The position numbers and the translations under genes were made by a program. 64,000 bases of DNA, from contig NC_092464.1 in assembly GCF_047495875.1 (NCBI RefSeq), forward strand, positions 26,382,865 to 26,446,864, read 5' to 3'. This document shows positions 39,236-53,084 of this stretch, piece by piece (within the stretch, counting starts at the first letter, position 1; every line of letters begins with the position of its first letter). Source of the DNA: Pithys albifrons albifrons (Eukaryota > Chordata > Aves > Passeriformes > Thamnophilidae). The notes under the pieces were generated by a model. The model saw nothing but the letters and a program-made list of their open reading frames with translations, was not told where the DNA came from and searched no databases.

Positions 39236-42200
39236 GTGCTCTGTAGGGCCAAGAACTTGAATTAGTCTCTTTGTGACTGGGAGGTACAAAGCTTCTCATT
39301 TTAACTGCAACACCATCTTAATAGAAAGAGATACTATGGTTTTATTTTTTATGTTTGTGATTTTTTCCTTTATTATAGTATGATTTCCAAATAATTCCAT
39401 CTTCATCTGCTTTCACTGGAAATTTGAGGTTATAGAAGATAACAGAATGGAATGGTTAGCTTTGATATACGAAGAGTGCTAGAAACCCCAGTAATGTGGT
39501 GGGTTTATTTTTGATACTGAGCTAGTCCATTGGTAAAGCGAATTAGTGCAACCATGTATTTTTGCCCTACTGTGAGTGCAATTATGTAGCATATCTATTA
39601 GGAGACATAAAAAAATATTTTTGACAGATGGTATGGCTGTGAATTAGGATTTATGAAGATTACTGTGTGTCTGCTGTCCAGGACACCTGGGATTATTGAA
39701 TTGATGTAAGACATAACAACAAAAAAAATTACATTTCTGGTAATCACTGCAGTGTTTTGTATCTCCCTACTGTCACCTTAAGAAGCAGCTCATGTTTATT
39801 TGATATTGCACTTCTCGATAATCTGACATGCGCTCTTTAGCCAACAGATGTCAGCAGATTTAATGGGTGAAAACAGTAAGTGTATTAAAATAAACCAACA
39901 AAAATGAGAGCCATCTTTAGATTGTAAATTAAGATTTTTATCTTCCTGTGTGTTCTTTTTTTTTGTTTGTTTTTATTTATAGTCCTAATTCTCCCTCAAA
40001 TACTTAAAATCCATTGCCTTATATTTAAGGAGCTTGTTATACTTTTTCTAGGGCAAGAGAGAATCCCCCAGGGGATTGCTTAATCCATAATTATCTAATT
40101 TATATGTTGTTGTTTTAGCCACTCTTAATTATATACCTTGCTGTGATACTTATCATCTTATGACTTAGTTTTCTTTATGAATTGTAATAGTTTTGTTATG
40201 GTTCTTGTGCCCTTTCTTTTCATAATTTGCTACTGAAATCTGAGAACATGGCAGAAAGAAAGCCCACGTTTCCTGAATTAAATTTATCTATGGTTTTCTG
40301 CATATAGATTATGGTGTGCACCATTTTGGGCAAGTATCTAAATAAATTAGAAAAAATACTTTTATGTCTGAATTGGCAGATATCCTCCTCATTAAAGTCA
40401 TCCTTTGTAAAACTGCTATGTAAGGATTCTAAATGGATGTAAATAGCAGTTTCCTAGACATCTGGTCAGGGGACATATGACTCAATTAAAAAGACAGAAA
40501 TACTATGACATATAAAATATCAAGGAAGAGATAATGAGAGCTGTGAATGTACAGAGTAGGGGAAAAATAATTTAATTCTTTTTACTCTTCGAGTGAAATT
40601 AGCAAGTGTTTCTGAATTTGATAGACTTTTAAGGTATCCTTTGGAGCAGACCAGCTTATATAATTCCAGGGCATGAATATATTAGTGTTATCTTGTGGTT
40701 TGTTGGGTTTTATTTAATTCAAATTAATTGGTTGTACCAGACCTATTTTTGCTTGATTTTTAGTAAAGCTTGGCTGTCTGGATTACTTTTACAAGTTACC
40801 AGAAAAGGAGGCATTACGGATCCTGTCTCTGTCCAGTCACCCAGCTCTTACTTCATGAGTCAGGGAGTCCCATATTTAAACTCTCAGGAAGGGTGTTCTG
40901 AGCTAGATTTGTTGCATCAGTTTACATTCTCTACATTTACTTTGGAGAAAGTGGTTTATATTTCAAAATTATTGTGATCACATTGATTGTGATTCGTTTG
41001 CTCTCTTTTAACAAAAACAGTGTCTGTAGAAAATGTTGTTGCTTAGTTCAGCTCTTTTTTTTTTTAAAGCTCTTGAAAGGTAGAATTCTAGTCATGGCCT
41101 GGGTAGATTAATTGCTTGTCATATGTCATATTAACTCTAAGATCTTCTTTTTTGCTTATAAAGCTCTTAAAACATGTTAGTCCATATTTTCTCTCTTCTT
41201 AATTACGGTCGTAAGTAATAATCACTTAATGAAATTATCTGCTCTTAGAAGGGACTGGAATAAGACTGTCTGCACCAAGTCATGAAGCATGTACTTTTCT
41301 CTGAATGCTGGTACCATCATAAGAAAGATCTTACGACTTATTCAACTATCATGCACAATCATAAGCTATAAGAAGTGAAGTTCTAACATTACCTTTGAAG
41401 AAGGATGACCCATGTTCAGTGTTGGCAGCTGTAGTGGACATGATCTTTCTTAGCTTCCTTCATCATTCGCATGTATAGTAAATAGCTGGCAGAGTTTTTG
41501 GATCCTTGTGCAGCCACAGATCAAAAGTACATACAAAGTGGAGCTGCCTTATGATAAGAAAGGCACGGTATATGGTTGTGACCTTATTAAGAACTAAGGT
41601 AAATAACCCATTCAGCTAAAAAAAAAGAACAGCTATTACATATTATAACTATGCAATAGCATATTTACTTTATATATCTTCATTATATTGTAGTGTTCAT
41701 GTTGCTATCTGTTTGATAATTGACCAAAATATTTAAGATGTCTTTTCATACTAGGAAGATCTCCAGAACATACGGACCAATGGACTTCTGTCTGCTTTCA
41801 ACAGTTAGTCAACTCAGGGGGGAGGGGAGGGTTTATGTACATAGTATGTATAAAAATATTAGGTATATGTATATACACATGTAAAATTTAAGCAATGTGA
41901 CCATCCACAAGAAAGTCTCCTTCTCGTGTTACAAAGGATTACTTGGAGTGGCCTCACAAAGAGCACTTTATAGATTCTGATTTGTGTGATCTGTTGACCC
42001 AGGGTCAACCAGTAAGACCTAGGGATGTCTTGTCAGGCTATCGCCTTGTAGGGTTTTTCTTAATTCTAAAGTGAATCATTGGGCTTATCGTCTGTGTAAC
42101 ATGACACACAGCTGGGGTTATTTCAGGTACTCAGAAATGATAGTAGCATCAAAAATGCTATGTCCATTGTCTTTTTCTTAAAGGAAAACATTGTATTTTT

Positions 42201-43880
42201 ACATATAGGGAGCTTCAGTGAGGATTGAGAGGTGTGAATTGACGGGGTTGTTACCAACTTCCTCTCTGAACTTAGAAACCAGTACATTTTCAAAAAAGTA
42301 ATGCAGTGCTGTCTTACAAAGCACTTTTCTGTAGCACTTTGCAAGTGTGAAATACTGTTAAACCCTTTGTTTAACTTCAGCTGAGATTTCATAACAAGAA
42401 TTGCAGAAGGCTTACAGTCTTTTAACATGGGACATACCCTGTTTGGCCAGCAAATACATGTAAACGTAACAAATGGATTGGAGCATAGCTCCCTCCCACA
42501 GCCCTGCCTGTGGAGTCTGGAGTCAGTGCTGAGGTCAGTTTGTACAAGTTGTGAGGTTTGAGCAACAGAAGACGAAAATCACATCCTGTAGGAAAAAAAC
42601 CTGACACACAAGCATGGAATATTTTCATAGTTTAGTGCCTATAAATAGCAATGTATGTACCCACATGTAATAAGTTCATAAAATAGTATAATTGGCCTGA
42701 TTTGCAGCCTCTTCACACTAAGATCTAGGCTTTAGTAAAGGGACATACACATCACATGGTGATCAAGAAACACATATCCAGAAGCACAATTTGCACCCCT
42801 CCCTATTTAGTTTGGGCAGAGACTCACTGTATGCTTGACTTAATTGCGTGCTTAGTCAGTTACACTGGTTTGCTATTTGTAGCAGGAGATGCTCAAACTG
42901 GGTGCCCATATGTTCCCATCATATTTTTTAGCCTTTCTCTAATTTTGAGATCTTCTGACTAGCTTAATCCCCAGATAAAACTACTGATTATCCTATATCT
43001 CTTGCCCAAATACGTGTGGTTAGACTAAAAGCTGGTAATGCTGGTTCGTTTTTCTGTTGTCAACAAATTGATCGGTCAGTCATCCTATCTCTCAGAGCAG
43101 CCCTTCTGGGCTTTCCAAATATTAAAATTGATCTAAAATGCAATGTAGATCATACATCACTTGATGAGATTGTGTGTGAATACAGCCTGATGGTACAGTG
43201 ATATTTACAATGAGAGGCAATAGCGTAAAATGGTGGGTGAAAGACTGTAGTATGGAGTAGCTTATTAATAATTACTTTAAACACCAAGTAAAATAACCAG
43301 GTTAGTTGAACTGACACTTTCAGGAGGAAAAGAATAACCAAGCACAAAACTCACCACAAACAATGGTGGGCAGCCCATTTTATTGAAAAGAAAGCATGAC
43401 ATGAAAACCGCCCCATTTCAGTCCAGAATGCTAATATCAATAAGACAGGAATATGTTTCTCTGTACTTTCCATCAGTGTGGTTTGATCCTTTCACCACAA
43501 TGGACTACGGCTGTAATTTTTGCCTTGAAAAAGAAAACCAAACCAAAACTTCACAACTCTTGTCCTCCTTGTGAAAGACAGTACATTGGGAAGCACGAAG
43601 TCAAATTTTGTTCTGAAGCACTTTTTAAAAATACAAGATAAAATGTAAGATTATTTTTTGCAATTTTGTTTTCTTCCACAGTATTACAAATGCTAAGAAT
43701 ATGTTTCTAGTGTTGTAATGCAATTAGTAGTCCTGCTTGATAAAAACAAATCTATGTTAAAAACCAAAAAAAAAAGTACCCTTCTTCCTCTTCATTATGG
43801 TCCAAGTATTTTGCATCCACAGAGAACCAGGAGGGTCAAAGAGGTCACCTTATTTGAAATAAATGACTAATATTTTTTTT

Positions 43881-43978
43881 CATTCATTCATTCATTCATT
43901 CATTCATTCATTCATTCATTCATTCGTTCGTTCATTCATTCATTCATTCATTCGTTTGTTTATTTGTTTATTTATTTT
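43881..43978 (+). repeat. Compound CATT/CGTT microsatellite
   Basis: Eleven CATT units (43,881-43,924) are followed by two CGTT units, five CATT units (43,933-43,952) and a decayed CGTTTGTTTATTTGTTTATTTATTTT tail written here as CGTT, TGTT and TATT units. The repeat creates an artificial Phe-Ile-His-Ser reading frame on the plus strand that is not a gene. Confidence 0.97.
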
Positions 43979-46900
43979 GCCCTTTAATTCTTTAAGAGTC
44001 ATCACACTTTTATTCCCAAATCTTAAAAGTGTGTGCAGGAGGTGCTAAGGACAACTCAGTCTTGTTGCTGTTTGCAGACTGAAGCTTTACAAACTCTGGC
44101 TCCTGGTAACGTATTTACTGAAGTGGTGTTGAGAAGTGCTCCAGCTACAGACTGTGTATGGAGTAAATGGAAGTCAGATACTCATCCTTCCAGTCTCTTA
44201 CTGACTTGAACCTCTATGGAGAGAGCAGGTGGAAAGCTGTGGCAGGAGATACTTGTCTAATTCACATTTTTGCCATTAGAACATTTTAAGTTTCTCAACA
44301 GGATGTACTGCTAGTCTTGCCACATGCTTGCAATTTGAGCAGCACAATAAAAACCTCAGAACCTATTACTTAGTATAGCAATTTTTATTCACACATCCAT
44401 TTATATTCTTCAAGACTGAGGAGAAAGACTGTTAGGAAGATCCAGGGGTTTAGTTACTTAACAAAACTGCTGAAAGCATGGCTGAGGATATTGTTCCCAG
44501 GTACTGCTGGAGGAAGCTTCACCTGGGTTCAAAACTAGTAATTCTTTTCTGAAAACCAAATCCGAGAGAATTTCCTTTTCCTTTCCTCTGATGGAAATTG
44601 TTATTCCTCTGTCTTTTTTCTCTCATTGATATTGACATTCTAGGGAGACATTTCATTGATGTTGCTGACTCCCTCAGTTACTCAAGGAGAGATTGCCTTT
44701 TCTTCTAAAAAAACCTAATTCTGGTTTATACTTTTGCCAATTGTTCTAAATTGCTGGAAAATGTATTGACTTTATTTTTGTGTGAAAACATGTTTACTAA
44801 ATATTTCCTTTTTATGCTAAATTGTCTAAGTTCTTTTTTTTTGGTTGACAGCTTTCATGTTCAAATCCTTGGATTTTCATACACTTAGAATAATGAGAGA
44901 ACACAGTATTAACCCTCATTTTAGAGTTTCTGCTCCATAAACATCTACCATCTCAGAGAAGCTGTCGACTTTTTTCTGCTGTAGCAGGTTACCCTGTTGG
45001 AGCTTCTGCAGTTGCAGAGGTGGGGAACAAGAGGTAGAGAGGCATGGATGCAGAGACCAAGTTTGTCTAAGCTCCTGCTTTTAGGACATCAGCTTCCCAA
45101 AAAGTCTTCAGCGTGTTTTTTTGCTTGAAGCAGTAGAGACAGTCTAAAATCTTGTTGTCACTAAGTACATCAACCAAATGTAGCTGCTAAATTAAAACAG
45201 ATCATTTAAAAACTGTTTATTTTAATATGCAATTAAAGTTTTATATTAAATTAATTTCTTAGTATATTCTCTGGCTATATTGAAACTCAGTTATCTGAAT
45301 TTTGTAGTACATCATGAAAGTAGCAGTGAAATAAATGTAAGTACGTTCTGCTTCTGGATGACAGTGAAGTTATAAAACAAATCCATTATCAGCATTTATC
45401 AGACTTGTCCATTCATTTTGCAGCATATTGACTTGTCCTTCACTTCTGATTTTGTGAGTGTGGAATGCACTGCTGGATGGCTGGTGCTTCCTGCATTTTC
45501 AATTACAGTTCTTCAGTCTTGCAGTTCACTTTCTATAGTAAACTTCATGAACTTTTTAATCTTCCAGCATACATGCTGCAGAAAAAGAAGGAGAAAGGAA
45601 TCTGGCCTAGTTAGTACCATTTCTTGGCACTGGGAGAAGCACAATGTGCTGAATATTGTTCATGTTGTTTATTTTAATGTATGAGATCTTTGCTATGAAT
45701 AGCTTGCAAAGTACTTTGAAGGAACAGGAACTAAACCGTTCCTTACTGAACCCACACCTTTCTCTTTCTTCTAAGATAATTCTTATCACAATATTCATGT
45801 TGCAGAGGGGAATGTTGTCCAAAATTCACCTGCAAAGACAATGTCCTAAAGCTCAGGGGCCTCCAGAGAGGCACTGGGAGGCAGGAAGAAGAGGAACCCT
45901 GCTACCGAGGGGACATAAGTGCTACTAGAGCTCTTCAATCATCACACTCTAAAGTGCTGAAATTGGTTGGGATAGAACGAAAGAAAAGAGCATAATTACT
46001 TTAGTTAACAGTGTGAAATTAAGACTTAGCATTTTTAATAAAGATTTAGAATTCTTTTCTGCTTCCTTCTTATTTCTGCTTTCTCTGAGGTTTGCAGTCC
46101 TTTTTTTTCATGTTGCATTTTTTCCCTGTTTTTTATAACTTTATAGTTTCTCATTATAGATGCCCACCTTTGAGATGTTCTGGTTCTCCACCTTCAATTA
46201 TTGAATGAAATAGATAATACAATTTAGGAATAAAGGAATAAAAGTAGGAATTTGAAATAAAAATATTGGCTATATTAAGTTCAATGTATTTGCTAAATTT
46301 ATCACTAGCTCCCCTCCAAATATTTCCAGTGCAAATTGTTTTTAAAGGAGATTGAGTAAAAATAGAACCTTCATCTTGTACTGGCTTGAGATTGCATAAT
46401 TGTTAACAAAAAACCTGGTGTCTTTCTTCTAGGACGAACAAATGAGATAGTTTAGACACTAGATATGAAGTCTTTTGTGGTATTTAATAATATTTTTCAG
46501 GGTAGAAATGCATTCTAAAAATGTTTCATAAATAAAACTCAGAGTCATCTCTAGTATTTACTAGGATAATTTAACAAACGCACTTCAACTGTGGAACATT
46601 CAGAGTATCCAGAGTTCAAATGTCAACCTCGCAGTTCTTCCCCTCTGCAGAGATTAACAATTTTATAGCTATTTGAGAGGGCAGGAAACATATACTAATT
46701 ACAGCAAGTTTATTCTGCATTTAAACTATAGAATTGTTTCTATAGTTCCATTTTTCTAATTGCTTTAATACCAATAAAGATGTACAAATATAGATTGTTA
46801 TTAATACTTAAAGTGTAGTTTAGCAAAGATTCCCCTACTGTTCTTTGCAGGCCAGGATACGCTGTGAGGAGCTTTGCTGTAACACTAAAAAGCTGTAGAA

Positions 46901-47774
46901 TGTCAGAAATACTTCTCATTGCTTCTTTAGAACTTTTTTCTTTAAGATTTCAGCAACATTAACCTGACCTTGATTCTGTTATAATATAAGAAGGAGCTGA
47001 AAAGCATACTTTAGAAAAGAAAGAAAAGTATCTAAAATGTACATCACAAATCAGTAAAAATATTCTTAAATGCTTATTTTAAAACTTGATTCTGTTTTAC
47101 TCCGAACAGCAATGTTGATAAATTTGTACAGGTAACAGGAGCTCTTAAAAAAAGACAAATCACTGCTGTATTACAGAATGTGAGTTGTAAGAAGCTTAGA
47201 AACAAGAGCCCAAAGCAAATGGGAAAGCTGATTTCCATTGATATCCATTCTTGCTTCTAAAAGCCTCTCCAAGGACTCAGTCTTAGCCTGAAGCTTTCAG
47301 CCTGTAAGTCTGCCCTATTGCAACCCTTGACAACACCAATCTTTGGCCAGTATTAAAAGCTTGGATTAGTGTTAAGAAAGCAAGCAAGTGACTAGAAGGA
47401 ATTTAGATACAGCAAGAATCTACTGCAAGATCTCCAGCAGTTCTTATGTCTAATTTTGGTCTCTCAGCTAGGAATAACTTTTTTCTTGAGCCTCTGGACG
47501 GGATGCTGACTAAACTTTTGGGTGAGCCTCGAAAGAATAGCAGCTCTCATTATTCGCAAGTGTTTTCTGAACCATCTCAGGGGCATCTGTACTGTGCTTG
47601 CCAGGTGGGTTTGTTCCCTTCTTACAGTTTGGTAGGGATGTGGGTCACATAATTATTGGTATGTTGCCATCTTTTACTGTTAATGTTTTGGGTTGGGTTT
47701 TTTGTGACACTTCAAACCTATCATGTCATGCACTTTTCCGACCTCCAGCAAGGGTTTTACTGATCCTGTTTGGA

Positions 47775-47938
47775 CATCAGAAGGAATTTCTTCACAGAAA
47801 GGGTGATAGGCATTGCAGATGTTCAAGAAACAATTGGATGTGGCACTTGGTGCCATGGTATAGTTGACAACATGATCAGTCAAAGGCTGGACTCGATCAT
47901 CTTGGAGGTCTTTTCTAACCTGAATGATTCTGTGATTT
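47775..47938 (+). mobile_element. CR1 3' fragment with internal deletion
   Basis: AGAAGGAATTTCTTCACAGA, GGGTGATAGGCATTG, GTTCAAGAAACAATTGGATG, GGCACTTGGTGCCATGG and CTCGATCATCTTGGAGGTC follow the CR1 end-of-ORF2 and 3' UTR order in plus orientation, closing with TGATTCTGTGATT. The segment between the GGCATTG and TTCAAGAA motifs, which normally encodes the WNGLPREVV region, is missing, so the copy carries an internal deletion of roughly 40-50 nt. Confidence 0.93.
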
Positions 47939-49680
47939 TCTTCTCCTAGCTTAAATTTTTGAGTACAAACCTTGTGAGTAGTTCTTGCTTTCCCCTCTGT
48001 TTTTGCAATTACCGTTCTTATTTGAAAAGTGATTCATTGTCATCAATGGAGATACTCACTCTGCAATTCCTAGAGATTTTCTAAGAAGGTCCAGTGAAAA
48101 GCATCAACTGAAGCATAATTGGAAGAACAATCCTATAGGACAATTTCCAATTCCAGATGCATCAAAAATTACTGCATACTGTTAAATAAATTCTGAGATA
48201 CCTCATGATACAATATTTCCTGTAATACCATGACATTTCCTGAACTAAGCATAATAATTCTGCATCACCAGTAGCATGGCAGGTCTCTGTCATAATTATG
48301 ATATTGCTGGATATTTACTAAATATTCTGGAATACTGAAGGTACTGGTTTTTTTCTCAAGGCTGTTTTTTAAAGAAAAATGGGCCTGTTTCTGGAAAAGA
48401 GACCACCCTTTTATTAATCTCTTCTTTACAGAAAACCTTGTTCAATGGGTTTGGATGATAATAATCTTTGATCTTTCAGAGCACTGTAAATCCAGCATCT
48501 GAGTACATTGTAAACTATGCATTTGTTATTTACGAGACTTGGCAGAGTTTATGGTTAATACAAAGACATGCAGTGAATTAGGTGTTTTTTAAAGACAGCT
48601 GAGAAACATCTTTCTAAAAGAGAAAAAAGGAATAACTTTATTTAGGGGATAATTCTATACTTTGTTAATTTCAAAGTAGCATTTAACTCCCTTGCTGTCA
48701 GAATGCAATTAGTATCTGGTGGCCAGCTACCATATATATTTTACATGGTGTTTCTTTTATCCCTGTTCTTTTGGATTGTAAACCAAGACTGAAGAAGACA
48801 CTTTGCTTATTTGAAATAAATTATTTGAATTAAATTTTATTGCCATACCTTATGTAGTTTTATCTGATTTTTTTTGAGTCCCTGGTGTTTGGTGAAATGT
48901 GAATCGGTGGATCTACTTGGTCAGTTCAATTAATATTTCTGATAACAAGATTGTGTATCATAGCATTTGGCAATGCTTAGTTTAGCTAATGTCCAGATAA
49001 TATGCTCTGAATGGATTGTATTCAGGATATTTGTTAGACATTTAAGTAGAAACCAGTGTGACTAATGTAGGATATCAAATTCTTTAGGACTTGCAGTTCT
49101 ATATATGCTTGAAGAAAGCATGGATGAAAGCATAAGCCATTTCATAACCTTGACTTTGGTTGCATCACATTGCTTTGTGCTGGTGTTTGCACTGAAACCA
49201 GCTTGGGTGACCTCAGCACCAAGGAGTGACTGATGTCGTCTCCTGGAATGTCCAGTTCTTCATTACTTTACCACAGGCTCTATGAAATCCTGTTGATAAG
49301 GTTGACTTCATCAAGGTTTCTTCTCTCCTGTGGATTCTCCAGCATATAAATGAAATATCTTAGTTCATTTAAAGGATTCCTTTATGGCTTTGAAGCACAA
49401 AAATATGTCTTGTTTGATAGAATCTTGCACATGAAGCCAATATCTAAATATTACTGCAGGAGTGCTCACAAATAGCCCTGCATAGCAAAGGGCTAAGAGT
49501 CATTACTGCCTGCAATGACTGCTCTAGGCAGAACTGAAAAATTAACTTCTTGCAGCCTGAATTCTTCAGGACTGGAACTCTTTTCTTTGTATATAGATAC
49601 CTAATAGATAGTATAATATATGCTGTAACACTGTAACACTACATAAAGGGACAGGCACCACAATGAGTTTTGCAGCAACT

Positions 49681-49768
49681 TACCTTCAATTAACGTTCCA
49701 GGCTAACTTTGGCCAGTGTTTTTCTACCTTCAATTAACGTTCCAGGCTAACTTTGGCCAGTGTTTTTC
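49681..49768. repeat. Exact tandem duplication of a 44-bp unit
   Basis: The 44-nt unit starting TACCTTCAATTAACGTTCCA occurs twice with no mismatch (49,681-49,724 and 49,725-49,768), and a third partial start (TACC) follows. It is not a simple repeat, so identity between copies implies a recent duplication or an assembly artefact. Confidence 0.97.
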
Positions 49769-52265
49769 TACCATGTTTGGGTTTTCCACACTGGACTAAT
49801 AAATAGTCTTCCCCAGGTTTTGTATTTTTCCCATTGCATAATTCATTGGCATATCAGTCCAATAAATATAATATATGTGACTTGTTAAAAACTAAAAGGT
49901 GAATGTGAACTTTTCAAGATAATGAAAAATAGCAAATTTCATGGAAGAGACAGTAGTGGTTTATGTGTGAAACTGAAATAGGAAATCTTGACTCCTTTTC
50001 CATTTACGCTGTAATGGATCTTGTCACATCAGGCTCAAGACCTTCTCATGATGGGTTGGGTAAACCGAGACCCAAAGACCATTGGATCTAAGATCAGCTT
50101 ATGCCATTTGTTATACTTACCTGACACTTTTCTTTGTTCTTGGCTTATCTGTACTGTGTTGCACTCAGCTATTTCAGGCTTTGTTTATGATACTGTTTTG
50201 ACTATTCAAATAGTATCAGAATCTATAGACTATTAAGAACCTCACTGACAGTATGCAGAGATTGAGTGTGGTAAAATGGTGCTTTAAGAGTAAAATAATT
50301 CTAATGTAACTCCTCCTGCCTTACTGCAGTCTTGCTTTCAAATATTGAGTGGGACTTGGGAGTAAGAAAAGCTGGTTCTTGCTCAATCAATACATGGTAT
50401 CTGCTCTGTACTGAAAGGGTTTTAATTTCTGCGGCTGTCCATTTAGCACCATTCTAACAAAAGTAAGGTTTCTATAGAAAAAAAAGAGAAGATACAAGAT
50501 GCTTTGTACTCTCTTTGAATTTTTTTCCTCTCTTTGAAGTTAATTTTGCATGTGATAGTCCAATTCACATCATAAATCGCGTTTATCTGGCTTGTGGGAC
50601 AATTAAGATATAAACATGTGTTCATAAAAGTATAATTTGACAATCAAACTAAACATTAGATTCTAGTGATTTCTGAGTATCATCTGAGTAATGGGAAGAG
50701 ATAGGACAGTGAGTGAGGGATCATTTTTCACTGGAATGCAGGAGTGGAGGCAGAAGGGTCTTTGAAGATCATATTTAATAGATTCTTATATGCAACCCTG
50801 TTTTTCTTTTTGGGCTTTCTGCCTCCCCCACAGAGTATAGGAATTATGTGATACAAGCAAATACCAGCACCTCAAGGAATGATACACAGGTTATTTCTTT
50901 CAAGAGGGAATATGGCAAATTCGTGCAGAGTAGCAATTAGGGAAGTTTTCAAGTTTACAGCAGCTGCAAATTTAAGTACTTAATTGAAGTGTTGTGGTGA
51001 TTCTTTCAGATAAATAAGTGTTCTGTGTATTTGGCAGTGCTCTTAGGAATAGAATATATCTATAGCAGAAGATGCTTATGAATTTTGTTGTCTTGCATAC
51101 CTTGAGCCTATTTGGCCCTGACAAGAAGGAGTATTTCCCTCTAAGTGTTATCAATGAGCAGGTATAGAAACTAATATCTCTTTTAAAGTCTTCTCATCCT
51201 CATTTTGGAGATAACTGGGCTCATTGAAAAAGAAAACTACAAGAGGTTTTAGAGTTTTTCCTGAATTTACACGCTTATGGTGCTGTTACCCTTGGTTTTT
51301 CTGCTTAAAGCTTTGAAAGCTGGAGTAGTAGAACTATGCAGGCTATCTTCCTGACTTACTTGCTAGTTTTCCTATTTTCCATGACCACTAAAGATACCAG
51401 AATCAGTAAAGAAAGCCAAAAGAAATCTTCTTTATCAACTCTTGCCTCTGCTGCTGCATGTAGCTTTATGAAGTGCTGGTAGCTATTCCTAAGTATAAAG
51501 AACTGAGAAAAGGAAAGCAAGGGAAAACAAAGAAGAAGAAATATCTGTAAACTGTAGCTGTAGGAATTACGTAGGACAGGCATGCTGGTATTACACTAGC
51601 TCAGAGAATATTGCTCCTCTGTTTTTATTGGATCATAAACAGTAAGGTTAGCAGTTATATGCAGCAGTCATTCTTTCTAATAAACTTCTTAACCTTCCAA
51701 TTTTTTTTTTTTACATTATTATTCTGTGACATGATAGTAACTGATCTTGGAAAGTTTATCTTACGCTTTAGGTTTCAAGTCATTGTGAGTATGAACAAAA
51801 GCTTCCGAAGGAGTGGCCATTTCAGAGCGTGCAGCACCACTAACCCCTTCTGTCCCAGCAGATTATGGAGGAGGGTGCTTCCTCCATCACCCAAAACAAG
51901 TACTGGCTCTGAACACACTTAGATTGGCAAGGGTGTCTGTTTCATTGCTGGCAGATTAATAGAAGCTTTAGCATTGCTTTATCTGTCCTACTGGATGAAA
52001 TGTTGGGTTGTGAAAGGAATGACTAATACTCAGGTTGTGTTCAAGTCAAATCCAGTCTTTGGGAAGGAGGTGGAGTGTCTTTTCCCTGGCTAAACACTTA
52101 GCTGTGCTACATACTCCAGGCTAGAAAACACAGCACCCACTGCCATCCCACCACCCAAACTGTCCTTCCATCAAACAACCACCACTTCAGGTTGTCTGTA
52201 ACATCCATGATCTGATATTCAACTCCAGTGTAGGTCAGATGTTGAGCAGCACAACTCCTCTAAAA

Positions 52266-52316
52266 ATCATAGAATAATTTAGGATGAAAGCAACCTCCAT
52301 ACAACTAGATCCATTT
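52266..52316 (-). mobile_element. Probable CR1 3'-end scrap, minus orientation
   Basis: AATCATAGAATAATTTAGGATG, read here in parts (ATCATAGAAT, TTTAGG), followed by a diverged AAGCAACCTCC, resembles the reverse complement of the CR1 tail (ATCATAGAAT...GGTTGGAAAAGACCTC). Confidence 0.55.
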
Positions 52317-52585
52317 AACTCTTATGATCTGTTGAACACCAAATTAGTATTTAAAGTTTTCAGTGCACTCCCTTCCCTAATAATAGTGTAAGCTTTGGAT
52401 TTTTCTGGCTGTGTATTGAGTATGGAAGGTTGAAAGAAAGAAATCAAGACTGCAATCAGAAATCGATGTCTCTGTTTGTGGCTTTGACATGTCTTGTTAA
52501 GCACTTTTGAACAAATTACTGAACGTTTCTGTATGTTTGCTGATATAAAATAGAAGTCCTTATAACCAACATCTTACTCATAGAG

Positions 52586-52700
52586 ATCATAAAATCATAC
52601 AAGGGTTTGGGTTATAAGGGATCTTAAAGATCATCTAGTTCCAGCCCCTCTGCCATGGGCAGGGACACCTTTCACTAGACCAGGTTGCTCAGAGCCCATT
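52586..52700 (-). mobile_element. CR1 3' UTR fragment, minus orientation
   Basis: TTTGGGTTATAAGGGATCTT, AAAGATCATCTAGTTCCAGC, CCTCTGCCATGGGCAGGGAC and CACTAGACCAGGTTGCTCAG match the reverse complement of the CR1 3' UTR in order. The terminal repeat end (AAATCATACAAGG) is decayed. Confidence 0.92.
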
Positions 52701-53064
52701 ATTGGTCAGGAGCATCATTAAAGGTGCCTGATGCAAGAGCTATTGGTCTGTATAGCATCATATTGCTATAAATAGTAAAACAAATTAGATTTGATTTCTA
52801 AAGGCAGAGTAACTAGTCTTCTCTTTGTTTTTAACATGGTAAAAGGTTTAGGATAAACATGTAATAAGGTCATATTGGTAGGTCAATGTATAAGCTTACA
52901 AGTCTATTAGGTGCAGCATACTATCAGCTGGCATTTTCTGTAAATTGGTTTGACTTTTTCTGTATGGCAGGATTTCTTTATTTCATTATTTGTTTTGGTT
53001 CAAATGTTGCTGTTGTTTTTTTTGTTTGTTTGTTTTAAATGTGTTTTTCTATAAAGAATATACT

Positions 53065-53084
53065 TGGCAATGTATACATTGCCA
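53065..53084. repeat. Perfect 20-bp palindrome
   Basis: TGGCAATGTATACATTGCCA is its own exact reverse complement. It lies about 0.5 kb upstream of the UMAD1 terminal exon. It could be a dimeric protein-binding site or chance; nothing links it to a known factor. Confidence 0.95.

Noticed and set aside
38926..39265. Overlapping plus-strand frames of 64 and 111 codons
   Set aside because: No recognisable domain; the right part overlaps a probable ancient repeat.
41816..41831. G-rich run as a possible G-quadruplex
   Set aside because: Only three separate G-runs; the first would have to be split to give four, so support is weak.
43863..44048. Plus-strand frame with repeated Phe-Ile-His-Ser units
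   Set aside because: It is a translation of the CATT microsatellite.
49623..49638. TGTAACAC repeated twice
   Set aside because: An 8-bp tandem pair is expected by chance at this length of sequence.
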